DNA of 64,000 nucleotides, taken from positions 1 through 64,000 of the forward strand of contig JANYKG010000042.1 in the NCBI GenBank assembly GCA_025358205.1, written 5' to 3'. Under the pieces are notes generated by a model that had not been told where the DNA came from, did no database searches, and saw only the letters and a program-made list of their open reading frames with translations. Both the position numbers and the translations under genes were made by a program. Below, piece after piece: positions 39,517 to 48,228 of this stretch. Position 1 is the stretch's first letter. Each line of letters begins with the position of its first letter. This DNA is from Armatimonadota bacterium. Its GTDB lineage: Bacteria > Armatimonadota > UBA5829 > DTJY01.

Positions 39517-39876
39517 TCAGCTCACCGCCCACTCCGTGATGGGTTCGTTATTCTGAATATGCTGCTGGACGATGCGGCGCGCCTTGTCTGGGGTCACCTG
39601 GTAGTAGAGCACAGGCGCCTCGCCGTGCCGGTTAACCTGCACCAGCGGTTCCAGGTTGCACCTGCCCGAGCAGCCGGTCTCCGCCACCATCACACCTTTG
39701 ATCTTTCGCGCGGCGACCTCCTGCTTAAGCGCGTCCACCACCAGCCGCGCCCCGGCGGCCACCCCGCACGTCGCTGTGCCGACTATTATCTTGGCCGTGA
39801 TCTCGGAATGCCGTTTCTTCCGGGCCGTCTCAGCTTTCTTCTTCACCTGCGCCAAGGCTTTCCGCGCGGTTTCCAA
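39517..39876 (-). CDS. Thioredoxin-like (2Fe-2S) ferredoxin domain protein, hydrogenase-associated
   Basis: KIIVGTATCGVAAGARLVVDALKQEVAARKIKGVMVAETGCSGRCNLEPLVQV; TTG start with GGAGG upstream. Confidence 0.82.
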   Translation of the reverse strand: METARKALAQVKKKAETARKKRHSEITAKIIVGTATCGVAAGARLVVDALKQEVAARKIKGVMVAETGCSGRCNLEPLVQVNRHGEAPVLYYQVTPDKARRIVQQHIQNNEPITEWAVS

Positions 39877-39995
39877 TGTTCCGCCTCCATCCAAAAGTTG
39901 AGGGATTCCAGCCAGCACTGTACACGAACACCATGAATAATCCAGGCTGGCAGAGAATCCCTCGTCATGTCTATCTATACCGCAAATGCCAAGCC

Positions 39996-40751
39996 TCAAA
40001 CCGCCGGTGGTGTGCTGCTATCAACAACCGGCGGAGGCGCCATCTGCCCGCTGAGGTCGTTGTACGCCACAGCCAGCAGCGCATAGTAGAACCCTGCACT
40101 GAACAACACGCCCACACAGCAGGCAATCATTCCTACGCTGCTTGCAAGCCCTGCCACCAGGGCGAAGAGCGCCGCCCACCAGAAGTTGCCCTTGATAATA
40201 TCAAAACTCTTGCCCATAGCGGAGTTGCCGGTCGCACCCGACTCAGACAGAGAGAATGCAGCGAATATGCCCCATAGTCCCACCACCATATACAGAGGAA
40301 GCAGTATCCACGCCAGAGGAAACAGTGAGGGCAGTAGGCCGAACCCGGTAGATATGAGACCGATCACGAAGCTGGCCGGCCACTTCTTGAAGCCTGTCCA
40401 CAGCAGATCCCAACCGAATACGCCGGTCCGCAAGGCTTTCATCGCAACAGCAGCGATACCGACGATCAGCGGAGTAGATAATGCCGCGCCGAATAGCCAT
40501 GATCCCAACACCACTAGCGCCTGTGAGGCGGTGGGTACCAGGGGGAACGGATTCGTGTTCTGCGGGGGATGCCGCAGCGCGTCCATTGTCGAGATAATAC
40601 CGGATGCTCCACCAATCAGCATGGCCGGCACCGCCACAACGAGCGCCAGCAGGATGAACTCCCACATGTGCGGCTTGAACAGGTTCCACGCGTCGGTAAA
40701 CCATTTTCCCAGATCGTAGTTCAGCTTCTTCGGTTGCGCCCAGTTTTCCAT
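39996..40751 (-). CDS. Multi-spanning membrane protein (DUF975/glycerophosphodiester-phosphodiesterase membrane-domain-like)
   Basis: MENWAQPKKLNYDLGKWFTDAWNLFKPHMWEFILLALVVAVPAMLIGG; several hydrophobic helices. Confidence 0.72.
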   Translation of the reverse strand: MENWAQPKKLNYDLGKWFTDAWNLFKPHMWEFILLALVVAVPAMLIGGASGIISTMDALRHPPQNTNPFPLVPTASQALVVLGSWLFGAALSTPLIVGIAAVAMKALRTGVFGWDLLWTGFKKWPASFVIGLISTGFGLLPSLFPLAWILLPLYMVVGLWGIFAAFSLSESGATGNSAMGKSFDIIKGNFWWAALFALVAGLASSVGMIACCVGVLFSAGFYYALLAVAYNDLSGQMAPPPVVDSSTPPAV

Positions 40752-40765
40752 GAATGTCCTCCTCT

Positions 40766-40900
40766 GAAAATGCAAAGCATTTTCGCTCCCATCGCAGTGA
40801 GACTGACAGCGCCGTCCGCCGAGGCGGACAGTGCGAGAATCTCACCAGCGATTCCCTGAATCTGTAATGCGAGATGGATGGCCAAACTGCCATCCATCTC
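40766..40900 (-). other. Structured leader of three or more hairpins upstream of the 40751 gene
   Basis: 12-bp stem GAGATGGATGGC-caaact-GCCATCCATCTC (40871-40900); GTCCGCCGAGGCGGAC with flanking ATCGC/GCGAT and GTGAG/CTCAC pairing (about 40793-40853); GAAAATGC-aaa-GCATTTTC next to the SD. Confidence 0.55.
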
Positions 40901-40933
40901 ATCAGACAATCATACCGCCTGAAAGTTTCATCC

Positions 40934-41713
40934 TCAAGGCGCGGGTGGCGGCTGGGATGGATTCGGAGTAAAGGCCGGCCCTGGATTGAAGTTCAGCCCG
41001 CCGATTCCGCTCTCAGAAATATAAGTCACATGGCCGTCTGCAAAGCCCACATTTTGCTTATCGCGATGCCTTGCCGGGGTGGGAAAAAGCTCCGGGCCGC
41101 CGTACTGGTTCACACCAGGCACGGATTCGAAGATGAGCGCAGTCTCGGACGGCATGGCCACATCAGCCGACTTCTTGCCGTCCATCTGGGCATTCATGGC
41201 GTATCCCGGCAGCGTGCCATCCTCTTTCGGACAAACCATTATCTTTGGATTCTTTGTGTACGGCGCTATCGCTTCGTTCCAGTTCGCCGCCATCGGATAG
41301 GCGTTGTCCCAGTCCTGGGTGTACATCTGCACCGCTATGCTGATCTGTTTCAGGTTGTTCATGCAGTTCGTCTCCTGCGCGGCGTCTCTGGCCCGTGCAA
41401 AGACAGGAAAGAGAATCGCGGCGATGAAGGGAACGAACAGCAGGCTTATTGCGCTGATGATGGTCCCGGCGAGCGCAAGCCCCTGGCCCCTAAGCCTCGT
41501 GGGGTTTTTGCCGATCTGCACGAGCGCGATGATGCCTAGTATCAGGCCGGGCAGCCCAAGGCATAGCACCCCCAGAACCAGTGACGCTATCGCCATGCCG
41601 CTGGTCCTGGGCGGCTGTCCCGGCCCAGGCTCCGGTTGCGCAGTTGCTACCCCTATGGGCGGCTGGGGAGGCGGCTGTTGTACTTCAGATTGATTATTCT
41701 TTTCCTCGTCCAT
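40934..41713 (-). CDS. DUF4190 fused to H-X9-DG/DUF1559-like pseudopilin domain
   Basis: SGMAIASLVLGVLCLGLPGLILGIIALVQIGKNP; IAAILFPVFARARDAAQETNCMNNLKQISIAVQMYTQDWDNAYP; ARHRDKQNVGFADGHVTYI. Confidence 0.85.
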   Translation of the reverse strand: MDEEKNNQSEVQQPPPQPPIGVATAQPEPGPGQPPRTSGMAIASLVLGVLCLGLPGLILGIIALVQIGKNPTRLRGQGLALAGTIISAISLLFVPFIAAILFPVFARARDAAQETNCMNNLKQISIAVQMYTQDWDNAYPMAANWNEAIAPYTKNPKIMVCPKEDGTLPGYAMNAQMDGKKSADVAMPSETALIFESVPGVNQYGGPELFPTPARHRDKQNVGFADGHVTYISESGIGGLNFNPGPAFTPNPSQPPPAP

Positions 41714-41826
41714 GATGTATCCTCCAGAAAGGTGATGCGGTTCCGGCAAAATGCCGAATCTGCCACTAGCACAATACTACCCTTTTATTGTCTGAAATTC
41801 CTGCACGAACGTTGAAACCGCTCATC

Positions 41827-41884
41827 GGTAGCGCCGGCATCTTGCCGGCTTTGTCCGGAATGCCGCCGAGACGGCGGCGCTACC
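41827..41884. repeat. Palindromic dispersed element, copy 1
   Basis: GGTAGCGCCGGCATCTTGCCGGCTTTGTCCGGAATGCCGCCGAGACGGCGGCGCTACC; terminal inverted GGTAGCGCCG/CGGCGCTACC. Confidence 0.85.
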
Positions 41885-41885
41885 C

Positions 41886-42941
41886 TCATTCAGGAAACCA
41901 ACCCTCATAGCCGTGAGTATTGCCAAAATGATCCTTCGTCCACTCGGCCGCTCTAAGATTGAGTATCTGATACGGCTTGGCATGACCGTCCGCATAGAGG
42001 ACATTCATGACGTCTTCGTGCGCCATCTGGGCTTCTTCGCCCTGCGTGACCGCATACCCGCACGGCGTGTCCCATACAATCGGCGCATCCGCAGTCTTGT
42101 CGCACACCTCGGGGGAGTGCCCGGAGACCACTATCGTGCCTTGGTTCTTGCCGGAGTTGTCAGTGATCACGGCATTGAACCAGTATGAGGTGAGTGGGTC
42201 GTTCTCGAACAGCAGTCCGTCAATGGTAGAACCATCCGGTGCGGCAAGAACTCCCAGCCCGTCCGGATTGTTCTTGCCATGGATGTCAGGGCATTTGGTT
42301 CCGTTGTAGATGAAACCCCCGTGCCGATTCTGCCAGTAGTACACCACACCCGGATGTTTGCCGCCCATCGCCCAAGAGGCATCCTGCTCAAGCGCTGGGC
42401 ACCAGAAGATCTTCTTGCTCTTTGCATACACGCCCAAAAGGTCCTGCATCCACCGCCGCTCGCCACCTGTGGAGTTCGTCCGATAGTTCCATGTCTGTCC
42501 CATCGCCTCCTCAAACGCTCGTCCGGGACCGGACACGAGCGGATACTTGTCGTCCCAGTCAGTCTGATAGAGACTGATTCCAGTCCCGATCTGCTTCAGG
42601 TTGTTCAGGCAGTTGCTCCTCCTTCGTGGCGGATGACCAACTCGGAGCAAGAACGGCGTAATGATCAACACTGTAAGGATGAACATAGGGATGGCCCCCA
42701 CCAAGGCCATTGCCCGACCCTTCGTTGTATCTCGATTTCTGGCTATGTCAACGAACGCTACTATGCCGCATATGAAACTGAGAGGAGGAAACGCAGAGAG
42801 GCAAAACAGAAAGAGTCCGGCGGTATCGACGGCAAACTCGACGTAACTAAACAACGCAATCAGCACGACTTCTACGATGGCTATCGAGAATGATGCAATC
42901 GCCCACCTGCTGTTTGTCCGTGATTGTTGCTGTTCCATCAT
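41886..42941 (-). CDS. Second DUF4190-like/H-X9-DG pseudopilin-type protein
   Basis: RWAIASFSIAIVEVVLIALFSYVEF; NCLNNLKQIGTGISLYQTDWDDKYPLVSG; HEDVMNVLYADGHAKPYQ. Confidence 0.83.
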   Translation of the reverse strand: MMEQQQSRTNSRWAIASFSIAIVEVVLIALFSYVEFAVDTAGLFLFCLSAFPPLSFICGIVAFVDIARNRDTTKGRAMALVGAIPMFILTVLIITPFLLRVGHPPRRRSNCLNNLKQIGTGISLYQTDWDDKYPLVSGPGRAFEEAMGQTWNYRTNSTGGERRWMQDLLGVYAKSKKIFWCPALEQDASWAMGGKHPGVVYYWQNRHGGFIYNGTKCPDIHGKNNPDGLGVLAAPDGSTIDGLLFENDPLTSYWFNAVITDNSGKNQGTIVVSGHSPEVCDKTADAPIVWDTPCGYAVTQGEEAQMAHEDVMNVLYADGHAKPYQILNLRAAEWTKDHFGNTHGYEGWFPE

Positions 42942-42951
42942 GTTCCTCCCA

Positions 42952-42998
42952 GGTAGTGTCGGCATATTCCGGAATGCCGCCGGGACGGCAGCGCTACC
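42952..42998. repeat. Palindromic dispersed element, copy 2
   Basis: GGTAGTGTCGGCATATTCCGGAATGCCGCCGGGACGGCAGCGCTACC; same orientation and ends as copy 1. Confidence 0.85.
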
Positions 42999-43004
42999 AT
43001 GTTA

Positions 43005-44447
43005 TTACACTATAATCGCCCGCAAATCCTCTATATCTACGCCGAAGAGCTTGCAGACTAGACAATCAAGCTCGTCTTGGGAAGACGAACCGGCCCCAGC
43101 AAGGCTCACTAGGCGGTCGTGCAGCGCGCGGCAGAGAGGATCGGAGAGGTCAGGCAGGGGGAAGGGGATGCGCTCCAGGTCCGCTATCTTCGCATGGGCG
43201 ATGGTACGCGGGTTGGTCAGGCACCTCGCCTTGTAGTAGACATCCATCAGCCGCGAATTCAGCACGCCCAAGATGAACCGCCAATCCCACTCCACGCACT
43301 TGTTGAAGAGGAAATAAAGCGACTGCTCCGGGTACATGCCGGAGTCATCATACGCCGCGATCAGCTGGGAACCCGTCTTGCGGATGAGGATCTTCGGTGA
43401 CGCGCCCAGCTTCGCCGGGTCACGAGTCCGCCCGGTCAGGTTCTCGGCGCGGAACTCGAACCAGTACCGCTTGCGCACGGCATACCGCTTGATGCTGTCG
43501 CCCTTCAGCACGGGTATCTGCGCGTCGGAAACCCGCGCGTCGGTGATCAGCTCGGACCTGCCGCCGAACCCGGAGGTGATCTCGCAGACGCCCCCAAGCC
43601 GCCCGGGGAGCGACTCCATCTGCCTGATAATGCGCGTGATTCGCGGGTCCTCCGTGGGCCGAAACTCGCAGCCGGTACTCAGCATCTCGGACTGCGCAAT
43701 GGTTGACGACGCCCCTCTCCAATCGCGGATTTCGGTCACTGTGTCCGGCCCAGGCGCGCCCTTCCTGCAGACGAAAACGAGGGTGTCCGCTACCACGCCT
43801 GGGAAGGGGATGCCGTGTACCAGCAGCAGAAGCTCGGTCTCCGCAAGAAGCCTGCGCCGCAGGTACTCGAACTGCCGGTTGAACCCAAGTCGGTCCGGCA
43901 CGATGAACGAGAAGTAACCGCCGGGCCGAGTCAGCTCCAGTCCGAGCGAGATGAAGTACTCGAAGGTGTTCGGCAGGTAGGAGTTGCCGCCGAACCGCCC
44001 GCGCAGACGCTCGACCTCCGCCTTGGTGTATGCGCCGAGTCCGAACCGCCCGCCGAGCGACACCCACGGCGGGTTGCCGATCACTGCGTCGAACCCACCC
44101 CGCGCCATGATATCGGGGAACGCCTTGCGCCAGTCCACAACGAGCAGGCTGTCACCATGCACCAGGTCCGCGCATTCACCAAGACAACCCCGAGCAGCCT
44201 CAAGCGCAACTTCATCCACATCTGCGCCGTATAAGTGAGTGGGAGCGGAGCCGACCTGGGTAAGAAAGTCACGCGCGCCCAGTAGAAACGCGCCAGCCCC
44301 GCACGCGGAATCGAGCACGGCAAGGCGAGACGGATCGGCGGACTCACGGCACAGTCTGCCTACCGTGTTCTCGACGATCAGACTTACGATTTCGCTTGGC
44401 GTGTAGTATGCGCCTCGGGGGTCAGCGTGCATGGGTTCAGTATGCAC
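43005..44447 (-). CDS. N6-adenine DNA methyltransferase (Eco57I/TaqI-like) with specificity domain
   Basis: AYYTPSEIVSLIVENTV; VLDSACGAGAFLLGARDFL; FDAVIGNPPWVSLGG; C-term KRYWFEFRAENLTGRTRDPAKLGASPKILIRKTG. Confidence 0.92.
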   Translation of the reverse strand: MHTEPMHADPRGAYYTPSEIVSLIVENTVGRLCRESADPSRLAVLDSACGAGAFLLGARDFLTQVGSAPTHLYGADVDEVALEAARGCLGECADLVHGDSLLVVDWRKAFPDIMARGGFDAVIGNPPWVSLGGRFGLGAYTKAEVERLRGRFGGNSYLPNTFEYFISLGLELTRPGGYFSFIVPDRLGFNRQFEYLRRRLLAETELLLLVHGIPFPGVVADTLVFVCRKGAPGPDTVTEIRDWRGASSTIAQSEMLSTGCEFRPTEDPRITRIIRQMESLPGRLGGVCEITSGFGGRSELITDARVSDAQIPVLKGDSIKRYAVRKRYWFEFRAENLTGRTRDPAKLGASPKILIRKTGSQLIAAYDDSGMYPEQSLYFLFNKCVEWDWRFILGVLNSRLMDVYYKARCLTNPRTIAHAKIADLERIPFPLPDLSDPLCRALHDRLVSLAGAGSSSQDELDCLVCKLFGVDIEDLRAIIV

Positions 44448-44530
44448 GGGCGAACGGAAGATGTCAACCCGGGTCCGCAGAAAAGCTTCAGGCAGCAGGA
44501 ATGCGCAAAATGGTGGAGAACACTGACGAT

Positions 44531-45658
44531 ATGAAAACGCTTATTCTGACACTCATACTCGCGGCATCGGCAAGCGCGACCGCACCGGACTTCGTGCGCA
44601 ACGCGGATGTCTGCAACGGCTGGTACAAGGCCTGGGACGACAAGGTCACGCAGGAGATGCAAGACCTGCCGTTTGTGATCGCCTCTCACCCGGACAAGGA
44701 TATGCTGGCCAAAGCCCGCAAGCTGAACACGCGGCTTCTGGAGTATGTCACCTTTTACCAGATGCCGGCAGACCAGTATTACCAGCATGCAAACATCAAG
44801 GATCACCCGGAGTGGGTGTGCATCCACGCGGACGGCAAGCCGGGCGAGTCTGCGGATAACGCGAACGCGGACTGGCTGACCACCTGCCCGAACTCGCCGA
44901 CCTACCATGAGTATGTCATCAAGACCGTCAGGCTTATCATGGAGGCGGGAGTTGACGGGCTGTTCATAGACAACGGCCACCCGGATCGGGTCTGCGAAGG
45001 CCCGAAGTTCGGCAAACACAAGCACCTCTATCCTGACCAGGACAACAACTACGCATACCGCAAGCTGCTTGAGGACATATCAGCGGTGGTGAAGAGCTAC
45101 GGTGCGGACAAGATCGTCATCGTGAACCCCGGCAATCCGTGGGAGCAATGGCGCGGCGCGTGTGACGGCCAGATGCTGGAGTCGTACATCTGCTCTTGGG
45201 CGTGGGACAACCGCTGGAAGGAAGAGAAGATTCTGCAGTATCAGAAGGAGTGGGGCGCAAAGGCCGATGCCGGTGACGCGGTGATAGCGCTCTCCTATCT
45301 CGACCACACCAAGGCGCCGGTCCGCGATGATGCCTTCTACTGCTTTGCGTGGGCGAGGCTCTCCGGCTTCATCTGGGCGGACTGGTTTACCGGGATAGAC
45401 ACAGCGCGCGATTTGTACAAGGTGCGACTCGGCCCGGCAGTGGGTCCTATGAAGACGAATACCGGCTACTACTCCAGAGAGTTCAAGTACGGCATGGTGG
45501 TCGCCTCCAAGGAAGCGATGGGCGCTTCGTTCCGCATAAGCGCGAAGGACCATCCTAGCGTCCTGGATTTGTACAACACGAAGTTCCTCAAGCCCGGCAA
45601 GTCCGGCGACTATGAGATTAAGCTGGACAAGGGCGAGGGTCGGGTTTATACGTGGTGA
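44531..45658 (+). CDS. Secreted putative TIM-barrel glycosidase
   Basis: Signal peptide MKTLILTLILAASASATA; YHEYVIKTVRLIMEAGVDGLFIDNGHPDRVC; KIVIVNPGNPW; start at 44531. Confidence 0.7.
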   Translation: MKTLILTLILAASASATAPDFVRNADVCNGWYKAWDDKVTQEMQDLPFVIASHPDKDMLAKARKLNTRLLEYVTFYQMPADQYYQHANIKDHPEWVCIHADGKPGESADNANADWLTTCPNSPTYHEYVIKTVRLIMEAGVDGLFIDNGHPDRVCEGPKFGKHKHLYPDQDNNYAYRKLLEDISAVVKSYGADKIVIVNPGNPWEQWRGACDGQMLESYICSWAWDNRWKEEKILQYQKEWGAKADAGDAVIALSYLDHTKAPVRDDAFYCFAWARLSGFIWADWFTGIDTARDLYKVRLGPAVGPMKTNTGYYSREFKYGMVVASKEAMGASFRISAKDHPSVLDLYNTKFLKPGKSGDYEIKLDKGEGRVYTW

Positions 45659-45665
45659 TAAGGGG

Positions 45666-45734
45666 CGAACATCGAATTCCGAACCCTTCGACGCCGCTCA
45701 GGACAGGCATCCAACTTCGAACATCCAACAATCC
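45666..45734. repeat. Heptamer array interrupted by a GC-rich 20-nt-scale insert
   Basis: CGAACAT CGAATTC CGAACCC (45666-45686); TTCGACGCCGCTCAGGACAGG insert; CCAACTT CGAACAT CCAACAA (45711-45731). Confidence 0.82.
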
Positions 45735-45740
45735 AGAGGG

Positions 45741-47018
45741 ATGCTTCAGATGAGTCAGCCTTCGGGACGCCGAATTGTCCTACATCCGTTCGGGTCGCTG
45801 GGGGATATCCACCCGTTCATCGCCATTGCGATTGGGCTTAGAGAGCGTGGGCACACACCCGTCATCGCCACGCACGAATCCATGCGAGGGAAGGTCGAGG
45901 CGGAGGGGATTGAGTTTCGCGCTATCCGCCCTGATCCCCTGGGAAGCGGCGATGCCGTGGAGATCGTGCGCCAGGCGATGGAATCCCGGCGCGGGCCTGA
46001 GAATATCATCCGGGGCATGCTCCAGCATCTGAGAGAAAGCTACGACGACCTGATGGAGGCGCTGCCCGGGGCGGATTTGGTCATCACGCATCCGATTGCC
46101 TTCGCGGGGCCTATCGCCGCAGAGAAGCTGGGCATACCATGGGCTTCTACCGCACTCGCACCATTGAGCATGTTCTCAGGGGATGACCCGCCGGTCGTCC
46201 CAGGCTACCGGTTTCTGTCCGAGTTGTACCGCAACAACGCGGCGTTCAGGCGGTCTCTGCAGGCGCTCAGCAGGGCGATTGCCGGGCCGTGGTTCAAGCC
46301 GGTCTACAATCTCCGCGAAGAGTTGGGGCTGCCGCAGGACGGCATACCGATCCTGACCGGCCAGCGGTCGCCCTACCTCATGCTCGCACTGTTCTCGGAG
46401 TCGCTCGGTGCGCCCCAGCCGGACTGGCCACCGCAGACGCGCCAGACCGGGTTCTGCTTCTACGACAAGCACACGTCCGACAACCTGCCGCCCGAACTGG
46501 AGCGGTTTCTCGACGACGGTCCGCCGCCGATAGTATTCACACTGGGGTCCGCAGCGGCGCTTTCCGCCGGTGATTTCTACGGTGAGAGCGCGAAGGCCGC
46601 TCAACTGCTGGGGCGACGTGCGGTCCTGCTGACAGGAAAGGGGACGCATGACGCGCTGCCGAAGGGTATCATCGCGTGCGAGTACGCGCCTTACTCGGCG
46701 TTGTTCCCCAGTGCGTGCGCGGTCGTCCATCACGGCGGAGTCGGAACCACCGGCCAGACATTGCGATCAGGGAGGCCGATGCTCGTAGTGCCGTTCAGCC
46801 AGGACCAGCCGGACAACGCGGCCAGGGTGGTGCGCCTCGGCGTGGCCCGATCAATCCCCCAAAGCCGCTACACCGCCCAGCGAGCGGCATCCGAGTTGAG
46901 ATCCCTGCTCGAAGAGCCTTCCTACGCTCTCAAGGCAAAGGATGTCGGTCTCCGCGTCCGCGCCGAGGATGGAGTATCAAAGGCGTGTGATGCGATAGAG
47001 GAATTCCTCGCAGAATAG
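45741..47018 (+). CDS. UGT-type glycosyltransferase (sterol glucosyltransferase-like)
   Basis: RRIVLHPFGSLGDIHPFIAIAIGLRERGHTPVIATHE; YAPYSALFPSACAVVHHGGVGTTGQTLRSGRPMLVVPFSQDQPDNAARVVRLGVARSI. Confidence 0.93.
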   Translation: MLQMSQPSGRRIVLHPFGSLGDIHPFIAIAIGLRERGHTPVIATHESMRGKVEAEGIEFRAIRPDPLGSGDAVEIVRQAMESRRGPENIIRGMLQHLRESYDDLMEALPGADLVITHPIAFAGPIAAEKLGIPWASTALAPLSMFSGDDPPVVPGYRFLSELYRNNAAFRRSLQALSRAIAGPWFKPVYNLREELGLPQDGIPILTGQRSPYLMLALFSESLGAPQPDWPPQTRQTGFCFYDKHTSDNLPPELERFLDDGPPPIVFTLGSAAALSAGDFYGESAKAAQLLGRRAVLLTGKGTHDALPKGIIACEYAPYSALFPSACAVVHHGGVGTTGQTLRSGRPMLVVPFSQDQPDNAARVVRLGVARSIPQSRYTAQRAASELRSLLEEPSYALKAKDVGLRVRAEDGVSKACDAIEEFLAE

Positions 47019-47029
47019 GGGTCTCTGGT

Positions 47030-48079
47030 CTACTCCTTGGCGGTGATCTTGCCGCCTCGCGCGAATACGCCAGCCGTCAGTCCGCGGTCTGCAGCCATCA
47101 TGTCAATCAGAAGCTCCTGGGGAACGGCACACACCAGCGAGAGAAGCTCCGGGCGGCCAGGCTGAAGGACGATGCTCTGGATGTTCTCATGCGCCGGAAC
47201 GGCTTCTGAAGTCATCAGCAGAATTTTGCTGCCCAGATCGGCCATCTCCACCGCCATGCTGCGAACCAAATCGCCGCCGTGACCGTCGGACGCATACATG
47301 ATCGCGTAGTGTCCCGGCCCAGCGACCTCGAACGGCCCGTGACGCATGCTTCCGCCGGGCATGGCGGTGGTGTACACGTGTGCGCCCTCCTGGAAAGTCA
47401 GCGCAGCCTGTCTCGCGGCGGTCATCGCCGGGCCTCGGGAGATGAAGTATACGGTCTGCGCGTCCATCAGCAGGTCTGCGGCGGCCCTGATCTCGTCCAT
47501 CCTATTCGCGATAAACTCGTCCATGCCCTTCGAGATCTCATCCAGTTCACTCAGCAGGGATGAAGTGTCCTCCAACGCAATCGCGCGGGACAGAAGCAGC
47601 ATCAGGGCCATGCTGTTCGTGTAGGTCTTGGTCGAAATGGTCGCCTCGTCCCCGGCCATCATCTGCAGGTTCACGGTCGCCTCGCGGGCCATGCTGTTGA
47701 CCGGGCTGTTCGTCACGGTGATCAGGTGCTGATGGTGGCGGAGGTACTGCACCACCTTGCGGGTCTCCACGCTCTCGCCGGACTGCGAGATGGCGATGAT
47801 GATGTCGTTGTCGCGGATGGACTCCAGCCCGTAGTGCAGCAGTTCGCCGGCCTCCCATGATACAATTGCTGCGGATGATTTGTCGCCCAGATACTCGCGC
47901 ACAACCCCCGGCACGAACTCAGATGTGCCCATTCCCATGAACGTGATGCTCCTGGTCCGGTACGAAACCATGTGCCCTACGGATTCCAGCGGCCCGGCGC
48001 CCTCCTCGCTGCGGTAGAATGCAACCAGGTTTCGGAGCGCCGATCCCTGTTCCCTTATCTCGTCAGCAAAACTCATCAT
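47030..48079 (-). CDS. SIS domain sugar isomerase (glucosamine-6-phosphate deaminase/GlmS-like)
   Basis: TFMGMGTSEFVPGVVREYLG; IIAISQSGESVETRKVVQYLRHH; VYFISRGPAMTAARQAALTFQEGAHVYT. Confidence 0.9.
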   Translation of the reverse strand: MMSFADEIREQGSALRNLVAFYRSEEGAGPLESVGHMVSYRTRSITFMGMGTSEFVPGVVREYLGDKSSAAIVSWEAGELLHYGLESIRDNDIIIAISQSGESVETRKVVQYLRHHQHLITVTNSPVNSMAREATVNLQMMAGDEATISTKTYTNSMALMLLLSRAIALEDTSSLLSELDEISKGMDEFIANRMDEIRAAADLLMDAQTVYFISRGPAMTAARQAALTFQEGAHVYTTAMPGGSMRHGPFEVAGPGHYAIMYASDGHGGDLVRSMAVEMADLGSKILLMTSEAVPAHENIQSIVLQPGRPELLSLVCAVPQELLIDMMAADRGLTAGVFARGGKITAKE

Positions 48080-48083
48080 CTTC

Positions 48084-48117
48084 CTCGTTCTCGTGAATCG
48101 TACTCGTGCTCGTGATC
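48084..48117. repeat. Degenerate CTCGTG hexamer array
   Basis: CTCGTT CTCGTG AATCGTA CTCGTG CTCGTG between divergent genes. Confidence 0.6.
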
Positions 48118-48228
48118 TCTGTTCGCTACCATTCTACCGCCAATGCGAAAACATGTCACCCCTCCGAGGAGTCCACGTGGGCAATGGCGAACCTTACGGT
48201 GGTTGTTCAACATGTCCGGAGGCGAAAC

